Numbered from the stretch's first letter, positions 43,186-52,334 are shown. The stretch: DNA of 64,000 nt from Bacillota bacterium (GCA_023399095.1 JAEWQS010000077.1:11107-75106), one strand, 5' to 3'. Notes: generated by a model not told the origin, from the letters alone. A program made the numbers and translations.

Positions 43186-44265
43186 TCACCTGTCGAAATA
43201 TCCCTTGGCGGCGAGCAGCTCGGCCATCAGCACAGCGCCGCCTGCTGCACCGCGCAGCGTGTTGTGGCTGAGGCATACAAATTTATAATCGTAAATCGGA
43301 TCTTCACGCAGTCGGCCAATCGACACAGCCATACCGTTGCCGTTATCGCGGTCTATGCGCGTCTGCGGACGTGCGTCATCCTCAAAATACATGAGGAACT
43401 GCTCGGGTGCGCTGGGGAGCCCCAGCTCCTGCGGAACGCCCTTAAAGCTCTGCCACCTTTTCTTTATTTCATCGATAGACGGCTTCTTGGCGAACTTCAC
43501 AAATGTTGCCGCCATGTGCCCATCAGATGCGGGAACGCGGATGCACTGTGTGGTGATCACGGGTTTTTGCGTGTTCACAATCACATCACCCTCGATTTGG
43601 CCCCAGATCTTAAGAGGCTCCTGCTCGCTCTTTTGCTCTTCGCCACCGATATACGGGATGACGTTATCCACCATTTCCGGCCAGGAATCAAATGTTTTGC
43701 CGGCGCCGGATATGGCCTGGTATGTGCAGGCCACGACTTGCTCAACGCCAAAGTCCATGAGCGGATGCAGGGCAGGCACATAGGTCTGTATCGAACAGTT
43801 GGGCTTTACGGAAATAAAGCCGCGCTTTGTGCCAAGGCGTTTGCGTTGGCTGTCAATAATATTCACATGCTCCGCGTTGATCTCGGGCATCAGCATCGGC
43901 ACATCGGGTGTGCCGCGGTGAGCGCTGTTGTTCGAAACCACGGGGATTTCTGCTTTAGCATATGCCTCTTCGAGCTGTTTTGTCAGTGCTTTGTCGAGGC
44001 TGATTGCGCAGAATACGAAATCCACCGTCTGTGCGGCTTTGTCAATATCCGACGCGTCATAGACGTTCATTTTTGCAATTTTCTCGGGCAGCGGCGTTGA
44101 CATTGCCCAGCGTCCTTCCACAGCTTCGCCGTATGTTTTTCCGGCGGAGCGTTCGCTCGCGCTCAAAAGAGCAATCTCAAACCATGGATGGTCTGCCAGC
44201 AGAGAGATAAAGCGCTGTCCGACCATGCCTGTTGCACCTACGATGCCTACGTTAAACTTTTTCAC
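43186..44265 (-). CDS. asd: Aspartate-semialdehyde dehydrogenase, archaeal/fungal type
   Basis: A 359-residue enzyme reducing aspartyl phosphate to the semialdehyde. The NADP motif is GIVGATGMVGQRF at 8-20 and the catalytic cysteine is C157 in SVKPNCSIQ; this setting and the length match the archaeal/fungal-type Asd rather than the E. coli type. The GTG at 44265-44263 is used because GGAGG precedes it; an ATG further upstream would run through the attenuator. It is the first gene of the lysine operon. Confidence 0.93.
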   Translation of the reverse strand: MKKFNVGIVGATGMVGQRFISLLADHPWFEIALLSASERSAGKTYGEAVEGRWAMSTPLPEKIAKMNVYDASDIDKAAQTVDFVFCAISLDKALTKQLEEAYAKAEIPVVSNNSAHRGTPDVPMLMPEINAEHVNIIDSQRKRLGTKRGFISVKPNCSIQTYVPALHPLMDFGVEQVVACTYQAISGAGKTFDSWPEMVDNVIPYIGGEEQKSEQEPLKIWGQIEGDVIVNTQKPVITTQCIRVPASDGHMAATFVKFAKKPSIDEIKKRWQSFKGVPQELGLPSAPEQFLMYFEDDARPQTRIDRDNGNGMAVSIGRLREDPIYDYKFVCLSHNTLRGAAGGAVLMAELLAAKGYFDR

Positions 44266-44300
44266 CCGTTTATCCTCCAAATTAATAAAAATATCTTTAG

Positions 44301-44334
44301 ACAAAAATAGTGCGCATAACCATATATAGCGCAC
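44301..44334 (-). terminator. Attenuator of the lysine riboswitch
   Basis: On the minus strand GTGCGC (44334-44329) pairs with GCGCAC (44315-44310), followed by TATTTTT. It lies between the riboswitch aptamer and asd and is the probable expression platform. Confidence 0.65.
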
Positions 44335-44370
44335 CACCGTCATAAACTGCAAATCTTAATGAAATGCCAG

Positions 44371-44545
44371 ACTACAGCAGCGCTCCGTCTTAAAAAGACG
44401 GCAGTTGCATGGCTGTTAACCATACCCCCAGGCCAAACCTTTACGGACGGTTCACCTTCGGCAGTTTCCCCTTTCTCATGCGCTTCACCGGCACCCGCTG
44501 CCTCTACACATATACTCTTGAAAACCGCGCCTCAAACTGTAATGG
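44371..44545 (-). promoter_or_regulatory. Lysine riboswitch (L box)
   Basis: The minus strand here contains in order the conserved L-box elements GAGGCGCGG, TTCAAGAGTAT, GAAAGGGGAAACTGCCGAAG, GGCCTGGG, and AACTGCCGTC...GACGGAGCGCT. TACAG at 44541-44537 pairs with CTGTA at 44377-44373 as the base of P1. The order and spacing match the B. subtilis lysC leader as I recall it. It should shut down asd-dapA-dapB when lysine is high. Confidence 0.9.
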
Positions 44546-44559
44546 TATTAATGACTATG

Positions 44560-44588
44560 ATTATAGCATCGTCGGCCCCGTTCGTCAA
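44560..44588 (-). promoter_or_regulatory. Promoter of the lysine operon
   Basis: On the minus strand TTGACG (44588-44583), a 17-base spacer and TATAAT (44565-44560), just upstream of the riboswitch. Confidence 0.75.
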
Positions 44589-44851
44589 CCCGACCAACAC
44601 ATAATAGGGTTTGTAAATTTTTTATATTTATAGCGCAGCGTTTTTTCTCTTGGGTTTTGTTGATAATTGCTTTTCGAGAGAATACGAGAATAATTATAAA
44701 CAAGAAGGCTCCAATATGGGAATTATCATTAACGACTCGGATGCTTAACAGCAATGTATTGACGGTTTCAAAAAGATATCATGAACCTATTGTAAACAGT
44801 TCGCAACTGCGTTGTGAAATAGCTTGCTCTATAGTATATTGTTGATAATAT

Positions 44852-44898
44852 TGCCGCTTGCGGCATAAAATGATGAGGCCCCAAAAAAGCGGCCTTTT
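44852..44898 (+). terminator. Two hairpins upstream of the methyltransferase gene
   Basis: TGCCGC/GCGGCA (44852-44857 and 44860-44865) and AGGCC/GGCCT (44876-44880 and 44891-44895), the latter followed by TTT. They lie only 24 bases before the start codon, so the second could be an attenuator or the end of an upstream transcript. Bases 44589-44851 contain no supported gene. Confidence 0.4.
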
Positions 44899-44921
44899 GG
44901 TGTGGTTTTGTGGAGGGTGTT

Positions 44922-45650
44922 TTGAAGGCATACAGTTATCTTGCAAAGGCTTATAACGAGCTTATGGCTGACGTTAATTATGACGGCTGGGCGGCGTATA
45001 TAAACGAGCTTATCGGTCTGGAAAACCGACGCGTATTTGAAGCGGCTTGCGGCACGGGGAACATATCATGCCGGCTTTACGACTTCGGGCACGACGTTAT
45101 TGCCTCGGACATATCTGACGATATGCTGCTTAAGGCGGCTGAGCATGCGCGAGGTACCGGCCGCGACATTAAGTTTGTCAAGCAGGATATGCGCAGCTTC
45201 ATGGTGGGCAACAAGGTGAACGCGGTGGTCTGCGCGTGTGACGGGGTCAATTATATCGATGAAGAAGGGCTTGAACAGTTTGCGGCTGCGTCGTTTCATG
45301 CTCTTAAAAGCGGCGGTCTGCTGCTTTTTGATATCAGTACACGTACCAAGCTTATTTCAATGGATGCTGAGGTGTATTTTGACGACTCGGATGATGTATC
45401 CTGCATCTGGCGCAATGCGTATAATAAAGTGCAAAACATACTGACGATGGATGTGACGCTGTTTATGCGAGCGGGCAGTTTGTTCGAGCGCTTCAGCGAA
45501 ACGCATATACAGCACGCGCATGATATTGAAGCTGTGAGGCAGATCGTTCAGGCGGCGGGGTTTTGGGAAGTCAGTGTTTACGAATTCTTGACAAAGGATA
45601 GGTATACGGACGATTCGCAGCGTGCACAGTTCGTCTGCCGCAAACAATGA
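44922..45650 (+). CDS. Class I SAM-dependent methyltransferase
   Basis: A 242-residue methyltransferase with the SAM-binding motif I FEAACGTGNIS, motif II VIASDISDDML and motif IV VVCACDGVNYI. The substrate is unknown. TTG 44922 is chosen because GGAGGG (44912-44917) precedes it and the family typically begins with a Y..LA..YD-type stretch, here YSYLAKAYNEL; a GTG at 44910 would overlap the ribosome binding site. The TPR gene follows by about 50 bases. Confidence 0.85.
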   Translation: MKAYSYLAKAYNELMADVNYDGWAAYINELIGLENRRVFEAACGTGNISCRLYDFGHDVIASDISDDMLLKAAEHARGTGRDIKFVKQDMRSFMVGNKVNAVVCACDGVNYIDEEGLEQFAAASFHALKSGGLLLFDISTRTKLISMDAEVYFDDSDDVSCIWRNAYNKVQNILTMDVTLFMRAGSLFERFSETHIQHAHDIEAVRQIVQAAGFWEVSVYEFLTKDRYTDDSQRAQFVCRKQ

Positions 45651-45699
45651 GCATACTATTTTTATTTCGTATATGTTATAATCAAGACATGGAGGTCAA

Positions 45700-47394
45700 A
45701 TGAAAGACAACAGAAATAACAAAATACTCAGCTTCAATCAACCGGCCGAGTTTTTCATAAAGAAAGCCGAAAAGCACATCGACGCGGGGAATTTCCTCGA
45801 GGCGTTGGCGCTTTATCGCTGTGTGCTGGGCATGGAGCCCGAAAATGTGGATTATCTTTTAAGCATCGCACAGATATATTCCGAAATGGGACTGTACGCC
45901 GAATCCAACGACGTGCTGTTAAAAATAGCGAAATACGGAAGCACGCCCACCGAGTGCCTGTTTGCGCTTGGGTGCAACTATATGGGGCTTAAGAACTACG
46001 AGCTTGCGGACGAGGCGTTCGAGCAGTATCTTGCAATCGATCCTGACGGCGAATACGCAGAGGATATCGATGAGCTTTTCGACATTATGGACGAAGAGGA
46101 TTACGAGGAAGACGGAACGCTGCACGATATCAGCCGGCGCATGATGTACGAAGAGGCCTATGAGGGCAAGCAGTGTCTTGACAAGGGCGATTACAAAAAC
46201 GCGATCAAGCATCTGGAGAAGGTGGTTCACCGTAATGGAACGATGTACAGCGCGATGAACAACCTTGCTCTGTCATACTTCTTTGAGGGGCGAAAGGCGG
46301 AGGCGGTCGAGCTTTCGAAACGCGTGCTTTCATCTCAGCCTCACAACCTGCATGCTTGCTGCAATCTCGCGCTGTTTTGCTCGGATATGAACGATCATGC
46401 GAACGCCGCGGTGAATCTTGAAAAGCTGGGTGGCATGAACGATATTGAGCCTGAGGATATGCATAAGGTGGCTTTGACATACTGCGAGCTTGGATACCAT
46501 CAGAAAGCGTATCAGACGTTTCAGAAGATCGTAGCGTTTCAGCCGTATGATATTCGCATACTGCATTTCTGCGGCCTTGCGGCTTACAACTGCGCTCAGT
46601 ATGCGGAATCGCTTTCGTATTTTGTCAAGATACTCAAGATCGACCCAAACAACAGCCTTGCGCTGTATTATAAATCTCGCGCTGAGGATGCGAAGTCAGG
46701 CGGATCACAAAAAGAGCTTGAGTATGTGTATCAGGTGCAGTTTGACGAGATCAAACGCCGCATCAGCTACTTGAACGACTGCTTAAAACAAAAGGACGGC
46801 AGCTTAAAGGACAAGTGGGATAACGATGAATTCTTAAAATCCATCATATTCTGGGGTCTGCATTACGGCGATGAGTACATAAAAAAGATCGTGCTTGAGA
46901 TTATGAGCATGTTTTCGGATGCAAGAGTGGAGGAAGCGTTTCGTGACTTTCTGCTCAAGAGCGCGGAGACGGACGAGATTAAGAACGACATATTTATGTA
47001 CCTGAAGAAGATGGGCGCAGAGGAGCCTTATGTGGCATATATCAAGGGCGCGATTGCAGAGGTGCGTGTCGGGACGGTGTCGGAAGACTTAAAGGCATTG
47101 CCGGAGCGTTATGCAGATGCGCTGTCGAGCTTCATCAGCCATGCGCGTCCGCGCTACAACGACGAATTTGTGACGGTCGGGGTAGAGATGATGCTTTCGA
47201 TTGTGAAGAGACGAAAGGATGACGGCTATTGGATTAAAACCCCGCAAGCATTTGCCGCGGCGCTGGAGCTTCACGCCTGCGAGGTGACAGCGGATATCGA
47301 GCCGCCATCCAAAAAAGAGTTACTTGAGGTTTACGGTATTTCCTTACCGACGCTAAACAAATATTATGCCTTGCTGTTTGGCAGCAAGAAATAA
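45700..47394 (+). CDS. Tetratricopeptide-repeat protein
   Basis: A 564-residue cytosolic protein. TPR-like helical pairs cover at least residues 15-130 and 155-335 (for instance AEKHIDAGNFLEALALYRC, ALGCNYMGLKNYELADEAFE). An acidic linker at about 125-140 separates them. The C-terminal third is also helical, possibly HEAT-like, with no recognised domain. GGAGG is five bases upstream of the ATG. The next gene begins 12 bases after its stop. It is probably a scaffold for its neighbours. Confidence 0.82.
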   Translation: MKDNRNNKILSFNQPAEFFIKKAEKHIDAGNFLEALALYRCVLGMEPENVDYLLSIAQIYSEMGLYAESNDVLLKIAKYGSTPTECLFALGCNYMGLKNYELADEAFEQYLAIDPDGEYAEDIDELFDIMDEEDYEEDGTLHDISRRMMYEEAYEGKQCLDKGDYKNAIKHLEKVVHRNGTMYSAMNNLALSYFFEGRKAEAVELSKRVLSSQPHNLHACCNLALFCSDMNDHANAAVNLEKLGGMNDIEPEDMHKVALTYCELGYHQKAYQTFQKIVAFQPYDIRILHFCGLAAYNCAQYAESLSYFVKILKIDPNNSLALYYKSRAEDAKSGGSQKELEYVYQVQFDEIKRRISYLNDCLKQKDGSLKDKWDNDEFLKSIIFWGLHYGDEYIKKIVLEIMSMFSDARVEEAFRDFLLKSAETDEIKNDIFMYLKKMGAEEPYVAYIKGAIAEVRVGTVSEDLKALPERYADALSSFISHARPRYNDEFVTVGVEMMLSIVKRRKDDGYWIKTPQAFAAALELHACEVTADIEPPSKKELLEVYGISLPTLNKYYALLFGSKK

Positions 47395-47405
47395 GGAGGT
47401 CGTTT

Positions 47406-48248
47406 ATGCTGATCGATTTTGAACCAAAATTCGGCGAATATCTTCATGGATATATGCACAGCAACGGTCTCAATGAGGACGACGTCGAGGAGCAGGTGCC
47501 GGAGCTGTATCTCAAATGGTTGGACATGCCCCAAGAGTGGCTGTCAGGACAATCACCCAACGCCTATTTTGAGGCCATGGACTCAAGCGAGCTTGTGACG
47601 ATGCTGGGTCGCTATATGATATCTGACATAACCGTGCCGGGTCCGCTGCTTAATCGTATTGCCGATACAAACGAAGACACGTATCCGCTGCTTGTATCGC
47701 TGATGCAACACTATGAAGGCGATAAAGGTGATGAGATTCGCACGATTATCGTGAAGCTCATCGAAGAAATGGATATGCCGCGTCCGTTTGCGTATTATAT
47801 TGATGTGGTGGCAAAGGCGACGCAGCCGAGCGATTTTTCCGAAGCGTGTGTGGAAGAGCTTAAAAACGCGGGTGCAGAATATACGCAGAGCGTGATCAGT
47901 GCGTATGAATCCGCGCAATCGGTTTACGCAGCTGATTGTTTTCTTGACATACTTGCCGATATGCCATTTGACGAGCGTTCATACGAGCTGGCGCTGGAAA
48001 AATTTCTATACAGTGAGACCAACAAAGCGTTCTATGCAAGCTGCCTTGGGAAGATGGGTAGCGATAAAGCTTTGCCGTATCTCGAAGAGGCGCTGCGCCA
48101 GGACGGCATCAAATACTTTGATTATGTGAGTATCAAAAACGCGGTGGAAGAGCTCGGAGGCGAAGTGGTGATCGACCGCGATTTCACGGACGACAAGGAC
48201 TACGAATCTCTGTTAAACTTGGAGGATAAGGCTTGGCGATTACATTAG
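47406..48248 (+). CDS. Uncharacterised helical, HEAT-like acidic protein
   Basis: A 280-residue acidic protein (many Asp and Glu) made of helical hairpins, with HEAT-like segments such as FYASCLGKMGSDKALPYLEEAL near 205-230. I do not recognise a named family. AAGGAGG precedes the ATG. It lies between a TPR protein and an HD-domain protein, and its end overlaps the latter by 16 bases, so the three are likely one functional unit. Confidence 0.7.
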   Translation: MLIDFEPKFGEYLHGYMHSNGLNEDDVEEQVPELYLKWLDMPQEWLSGQSPNAYFEAMDSSELVTMLGRYMISDITVPGPLLNRIADTNEDTYPLLVSLMQHYEGDKGDEIRTIIVKLIEEMDMPRPFAYYIDVVAKATQPSDFSEACVEELKNAGAEYTQSVISAYESAQSVYAADCFLDILADMPFDERSYELALEKFLYSETNKAFYASCLGKMGSDKALPYLEEALRQDGIKYFDYVSIKNAVEELGGEVVIDRDFTDDKDYESLLNLEDKAWRLH

Positions 48249-48910
48249 CGAATATTCAAAAAAACGAGAAGATAAAAGTGCTTGTGGAGCACGCAAATAA
48301 GGTGCTCGAGGTAATGGGATATACCGACCATGGCCCGCGGCATGTCGGTTATGTGAGCCGTATCGCCGGGGAGATATTGCAGAATCTCGGCAAGGACAAA
48401 AGGCGCATTGAGCTCGCCAAAATAACGGGTTGGGTTCACGACGTCGGCAACATGGTCAACAGAAAGCACCACGGTTTAAACGGCGCAGTGTTGCTTTTTC
48501 CTATACTTTGTGAAATGGGAATGGATATCACGGAGGCTTGCGAAGTTTGCTCGGCGGTGGGCTCACACGAAGAAGAGACAGGTCTGCCCATCAGCGATAT
48601 TTCCGCGGCTTTGATCATCGCGGACAAGGTGGACGCGCACCGAGCACGCGTGCGTTCCAAGGAGTTTTTGCCCACGGACATTCACGACCGCGTGAACTAC
48701 TCAATTCGTTCCACCAAACTGACCGTGAACAACGGAACCATCGGGATCGATTACACGATGGGTCAAGGTGCGTCACCTATGGATTTTTTAAGCATTTATC
48801 TGACGCGCATGCAGATGTGCGAAAAAAGCTCACGTTTCCTCGGGTGTAATTTTGCATTGCATATCAACGGCGTGAAGCTTAACAGATGGGATGAGACAAA
48901 TGGACTATAA
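48233..48910 (+). CDS. HD-domain phosphohydrolase
   Basis: A 225-residue HD-superfamily protein. The metal ligands are visible as His in GPRHVGYV, the HD pair in WVHDVGNM, a following RKHHGLNGA, SHEEETG and ADKVDAHRAR. Such proteins hydrolyse nucleotides or cyclic nucleotides; the substrate here is unknown. The TTG start follows GGAGG by six bases. The gene overlaps both the HEAT-like gene and the RNA methyltransferase gene. Confidence 0.85.
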   Translation: MAITLANIQKNEKIKVLVEHANKVLEVMGYTDHGPRHVGYVSRIAGEILQNLGKDKRRIELAKITGWVHDVGNMVNRKHHGLNGAVLLFPILCEMGMDITEACEVCSAVGSHEEETGLPISDISAALIIADKVDAHRARVRSKEFLPTDIHDRVNYSIRSTKLTVNNGTIGIDYTMGQGASPMDFLSIYLTRMQMCEKSSRFLGCNFALHINGVKLNRWDETNGL

Positions 48911-49979
48911 CTGCTTTGCATCTTGCGCATTCGGTCTCGAAGCACTAACCGCTGCGGAACTCAAAAAATTAAGACTCGACGGCGTGAGTGCCAGAGACGC
49001 CCGGGTCTATTTTAATGCTGACGAACGCGGCATTGCGCTTGCGAATCTTTTTCTGCGCACGGCGGACAGAGTATATATTGAGTTGGGCACGTTTGAGGCG
49101 ACAACGTTTGACGCTTTGTTTGAAGGTGTTCGAGCGCTTGCGCTGGAGGATTATATCCCAAGGGACGCATCGTTTCCCGTCAACGCGGATTCAGTGGGCA
49201 GCGCGCTTTTCAGCGTGTCGGACATACAGTCCATCAGTAAAAAGGCCGCTGTCATGCGGCTCATGGCGCGGCATAAGGTATCGGTGCTGCCTGAAACAGG
49301 AGGCCGTTATGACATTCACGTCAAAATCCTTCGCAATCAGGTATCAGTATGCCTAAATACGAGCGGCATGGGGCTGAACCGCCGCGGTTATCGTGCGGCG
49401 AACGTGACTGCGCCCATTCGCGAGACGCTTGCGGCGGGGCTTGTGATGCTTTCTGGCTGGGACGGCGGGGAACTGGCTGATCCGATGTGCGGTTCAGGCA
49501 CCATTGCGATTGAAGCGGCAATGCTTGGCGCGAACATTGCGCCGGGGCTCAGCCGTGCTTTTGATGCGCAAAGCTGGCCGCGCTTTAAAAAGAAGTGGAA
49601 CGCCGCGCGAGATGAAGCGGAAGGCATGCAGACAGAATCGCCGGTTATCTTCGCGTCGGATATCGACAAGCGCGCTCTCAGTGCCGCGTCCAGAAACGCC
49701 GAGACAGCAGGCGTAAGAATCAAGATTTTTCACGCGGATGTGAAAAGCTTTTCACGCCAGTGCACCGTACTCACCAATCCGCCGTATGCCGTGCGGCTGG
49801 GCGAAAGGGACGACGTTCATAAGCTCTACGGCGACATGGGCCGCGCGTTCGCAATCGCTCCCAAGAAGTCGATCATAACGGCGGATGATCAATTCGAGCG
49901 CTTTTTCGGGAAGCGTGCCACAAAGAAAAGAAAGCTGTATAATGGCAGCATTCGCTGCACATTTTATCAGTATTTTTGA
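48900..49979 (+). CDS. THUMP-domain class I RNA methyltransferase (YpsC/RlmL-type)
   Basis: A 359-residue enzyme with the N-terminal CAFGLEALTAAELKKL, a THUMP region (about 50-155) and a C-terminal UPF0020 methyltransferase domain (LADPMCGSGTIAIEAAMLG as SAM site, LTNPPYAVRLG as the NPPY catalytic motif). Homologues modify 23S rRNA guanosines. It overlaps the HD gene by 11 bases. ATG 48900 fits the family N-terminus; an ATG at 48891 would add three residues. Confidence 0.92.
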   Translation: MDYNCFASCAFGLEALTAAELKKLRLDGVSARDARVYFNADERGIALANLFLRTADRVYIELGTFEATTFDALFEGVRALALEDYIPRDASFPVNADSVGSALFSVSDIQSISKKAAVMRLMARHKVSVLPETGGRYDIHVKILRNQVSVCLNTSGMGLNRRGYRAANVTAPIRETLAAGLVMLSGWDGGELADPMCGSGTIAIEAAMLGANIAPGLSRAFDAQSWPRFKKKWNAARDEAEGMQTESPVIFASDIDKRALSAASRNAETAGVRIKIFHADVKSFSRQCTVLTNPPYAVRLGERDDVHKLYGDMGRAFAIAPKKSIITADDQFERFFGKRATKKRKLYNGSIRCTFYQYF

Positions 49980-50060
49980 ATTTCTGATTAAGCATAAAAC
50001 AATGAAGCGCTTTACATTCGTAGTGGCTGTACGTTAATCATATTGCTAGCAGCAACTTGT

Positions 50061-50088
50061 GTCACCCCGAGCTTGTCGAGGGGTCCCA
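50061..50088. repeat. Solo copy of the 35.6-kb intergenic repeat
   Basis: Starts GTCACCCCGAGC and ends GAGGGGTCCCA, matching the opening of the tandem units at 35584-36018 with compensating C/T and G/A changes in the stem. Bases 49980-50230 hold no gene. Confidence 0.65.
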
Positions 50089-50163
50089 TCATCAAATTCT
50101 CAAAGCACTCAATACATTAAAATATAATCCGTATTACTTTACAATTGTTTGATATTTGTCTGC

Positions 50164-50192
50164 TGGTCAAATCCTATATCCTGTGTTATCAT
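50164..50192 (+). promoter_or_regulatory. Promoter of the ABC-F gene
   Basis: TGGTCA (50164-50169), a 17-base spacer and TATCAT (50187-50192). Confidence 0.45.
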
Positions 50193-50230
50193 AGACCGAC
50201 TATGCAATAGAGGAGAATATTAAGGAATCA

Positions 50231-51850
50231 ATGATCAGTGCACAAGGAATATCCCTACAATACGGCGGCCGGGCGTTATTCAATAACGTAAACGTTCAAT
50301 TTTCAGCAGGCAACTGTTACGGTTTGATTGGCGCAAACGGCACAGGAAAATCAACGTTTTTAAAAATACTTTCAGGCGATCTGGAGCCCAATAAGGGCGA
50401 CGTATCCGTGACAACGGGCGAGCGCATTGCGGTGCTGCGGCAGGATCACTTCGCGTTTGATGAGTTCACGGTGCTCGAAACGGTAATTATGGGGCATGAG
50501 CGGCTTCATGAGATCATAAAGGAAAAGGAAGCGTTGTACGCCAAAGAAGATTTCAACGACGACGACGGCTTAAAGCTTGCCGAGCTCGAGGGGGAATTTT
50601 CGGAGCTTGATGGTTGGAACGCAGAATCCGATGCGGAAATACTATTAAATGGTCTTGGCATCACGGGTGAATACCACGAGAAGAAAATGGCAGAGCTGGA
50701 CGGCCCGCGCAAGGTCAAGGTGCTGCTCGCGCAAGCGCTTTTCGCAAAGCCAGAGAACCTTTTGCTCGACGAGCCCACCAACAACTTAGATCTTCACGCA
50801 ATCACATGGCTGGAGAATTTCCTTATGGATTTTCCGAACACAGTCATCGTGGTCTCGCATGACCGCCACTTTCTCAATAAGGTGTGCACGCATATTGTGG
50901 ACATCGACTACGGCAAAATACAGATGTACGTGGGCAACTACGATTTCTGGTATGAGTATACACAGCTGGCCGCGCGCCAGCTCAAGGACGAGCGCAAACG
51001 CACCGAGCAAAAGGCCAAGGAGCTTGAGGAGTTTATCAGGCGGTTCAGCGCAAACGCATCCAAATCAAAGCAGGCGACGTCGCGAAAAAAGATGCTGGAC
51101 AATTTGCAGATGGACAATTTCGCGCCGTCGTCACGGCGCTATCCGTTTGTCCATTTCAAGCCCAACCGTGAGGTAGGCAATGATATTTTGGTGGTAGACG
51201 GTATCAGCAAAACGATCGGAGGCCGCAAGGTGCTCGATAACGTGAGCTTCATCGTACAGCCCGGCGACAAGATTGCGTTTGCGGGCAAGGATGAGGTGGC
51301 GCGTACCACGCTGTTTCAGATCATCATGGGGGAGATGGAGCCCGACGAAGGCTCATACAAATGGGGCGTGACAACCACTCAGGCGTATCTTCCGGCCGAT
51401 AACTCCGCATATTTCGATGGTGTGGAGCTGTCGCTTGTGGACTGGATGCGCCAATTCTCTGAGGATAAATACGAGGCCACCGTGCGCGGTTGGCTGGGAC
51501 GCATGTTGTTTTCGGGCGAGGAGGCCATGAAGCAGGCCAAGGTGCTATCGGGTGGGGAGAAGGTGCGTTGCATGCTTGCCAAGATGATGCTTTCAGGTGC
51601 TAATGTGATCATCATGGACGAGCCGACCAACCATCTTGACCTCGAAGCCATTACCGCGCTCAACGAGGGAATGACCGAGTATAAAAGTGTCATGCTGTTT
51701 ACCTCGCACGACCATCAGATCATGCAGACGGTGGCAAACCGCATCATCGAGATATTGCCCGGCTTCCTGATCGACAGGCGAGAGAGCTTTGATGAATATC
51801 TTGAGAATCCCGAAGTGGAGAAACTGCGGGGCCAATACCAAGCTGAATAA
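50231..51850 (+). CDS. YbiT-type ABC-F ATPase
   Basis: A 539-residue soluble protein with two ABC domains and an inter-domain linker, a ribosome-binding translation-factor architecture. ABC1 has Walker A GANGTGKST (34-42) and Walker B LLLDEPTNN but a degenerate signature (LDGPRKV). The linker contains RRFSANASKSKQATSR, typical of YbiT. ABC2 has a good LSGGEK signature and DEPTNHLD, but its Walker A is GKDEVARTT (352-360), lacking the invariant Lys and a Gly. It may therefore hydrolyse ATP at one site only. It is probably housekeeping, not a resistance factor. Confidence 0.9.
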   Translation: MISAQGISLQYGGRALFNNVNVQFSAGNCYGLIGANGTGKSTFLKILSGDLEPNKGDVSVTTGERIAVLRQDHFAFDEFTVLETVIMGHERLHEIIKEKEALYAKEDFNDDDGLKLAELEGEFSELDGWNAESDAEILLNGLGITGEYHEKKMAELDGPRKVKVLLAQALFAKPENLLLDEPTNNLDLHAITWLENFLMDFPNTVIVVSHDRHFLNKVCTHIVDIDYGKIQMYVGNYDFWYEYTQLAARQLKDERKRTEQKAKELEEFIRRFSANASKSKQATSRKKMLDNLQMDNFAPSSRRYPFVHFKPNREVGNDILVVDGISKTIGGRKVLDNVSFIVQPGDKIAFAGKDEVARTTLFQIIMGEMEPDEGSYKWGVTTTQAYLPADNSAYFDGVELSLVDWMRQFSEDKYEATVRGWLGRMLFSGEEAMKQAKVLSGGEKVRCMLAKMMLSGANVIIMDEPTNHLDLEAITALNEGMTEYKSVMLFTSHDHQIMQTVANRIIEILPGFLIDRRESFDEYLENPEVEKLRGQYQAE

Positions 51851-51906
51851 AAAAGAACTGAACCTTCACTTGCAATATAGCGGTGGAGGTTTTTTAATTT
51901 TATTTT

Positions 51907-51939
51907 TGACACATAAATGACACATAGAAGTTTTAGAAT
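51907..51939 (+). promoter_or_regulatory. Direct-repeat response-regulator site and promoter
   Basis: TGACACATA occurs twice, at 51907-51915 and 51918-51926, an 11-bp helical period typical of OmpR/PhoB-family activator sites. It replaces the -35 upstream of a TAGAAT (51934-51939). An OmpR-family regulator is encoded 500 bases downstream. Confidence 0.6.
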
Positions 51940-51968
51940 GTGACCATCATCAAAGAGGAGGAAAAGTT

Positions 51969-52334
51969 ATGAGAAAAAAACTTTTTGTTATTGCCGCTGT
52001 GGTGGTCGCGGTAATGGTGTTCGGAATCGGTTCTGCGCTTGCGTTTGGCCCAGCCATCGACGATACGGTAACGCAGAATGGGCGTTACGGCGACTGTGAT
52101 GGCACATGCGATAACGATGCGCTCAAACCGCAGGACGGCACCGGTAACCAGTACGGAGCACGCGCAAATGGCATTGTTTGTGACGGCACGTGCGATGAAG
52201 ACCGAGACGCACCGCGAGATGGCACCGGCAATCAATTTGGAATGCGCGCCGGTAATCGTGACAACAATGGCATATGTGGCAATGCTAACGGGGGGCAGGG
52301 CGGCAGAGGCGGACAGTGCGGAAGGAATCGCTAG
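51969..52334 (+). CDS. Small exported protein with CDGTC / DGTGNQ repeats
   Basis: A 121-residue protein with a clear signal peptide (residues 1-25, ending SALAFG). The mature part has two copies of a unit with CDGTC followed after 12 residues or so by DGTGNQ(Y/F)G, and ends in a Gly/Asn/Cys-rich tail. Asp/Asn/Gly-rich loops suggest calcium or other metal binding, and the six or so cysteines suggest disulfides or metal binding. I know no function for this type. GAGGAGG precedes the ATG. A predicted response-regulator site drives it, and the matching two-component genes lie just downstream. Confidence 0.75.
   Translation: MRKKLFVIAAVVVAVMVFGIGSALAFGPAIDDTVTQNGRYGDCDGTCDNDALKPQDGTGNQYGARANGIVCDGTCDEDRDAPRDGTGNQFGMRAGNRDNNGICGNANGGQGGRGGQCGRNR

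Noticed and set aside
44359..44633. Plus-strand open frames of 74-81 codons
   Set aside because: They lie exactly over the antisense of the lysine riboswitch and have no ribosome binding site.
50231..51850. ABC-F antibiotic-resistance (ribosomal protection) protein
   Set aside because: The linker and degenerate motifs match the YbiT housekeeping group, and there is no leader-peptide attenuator upstream.
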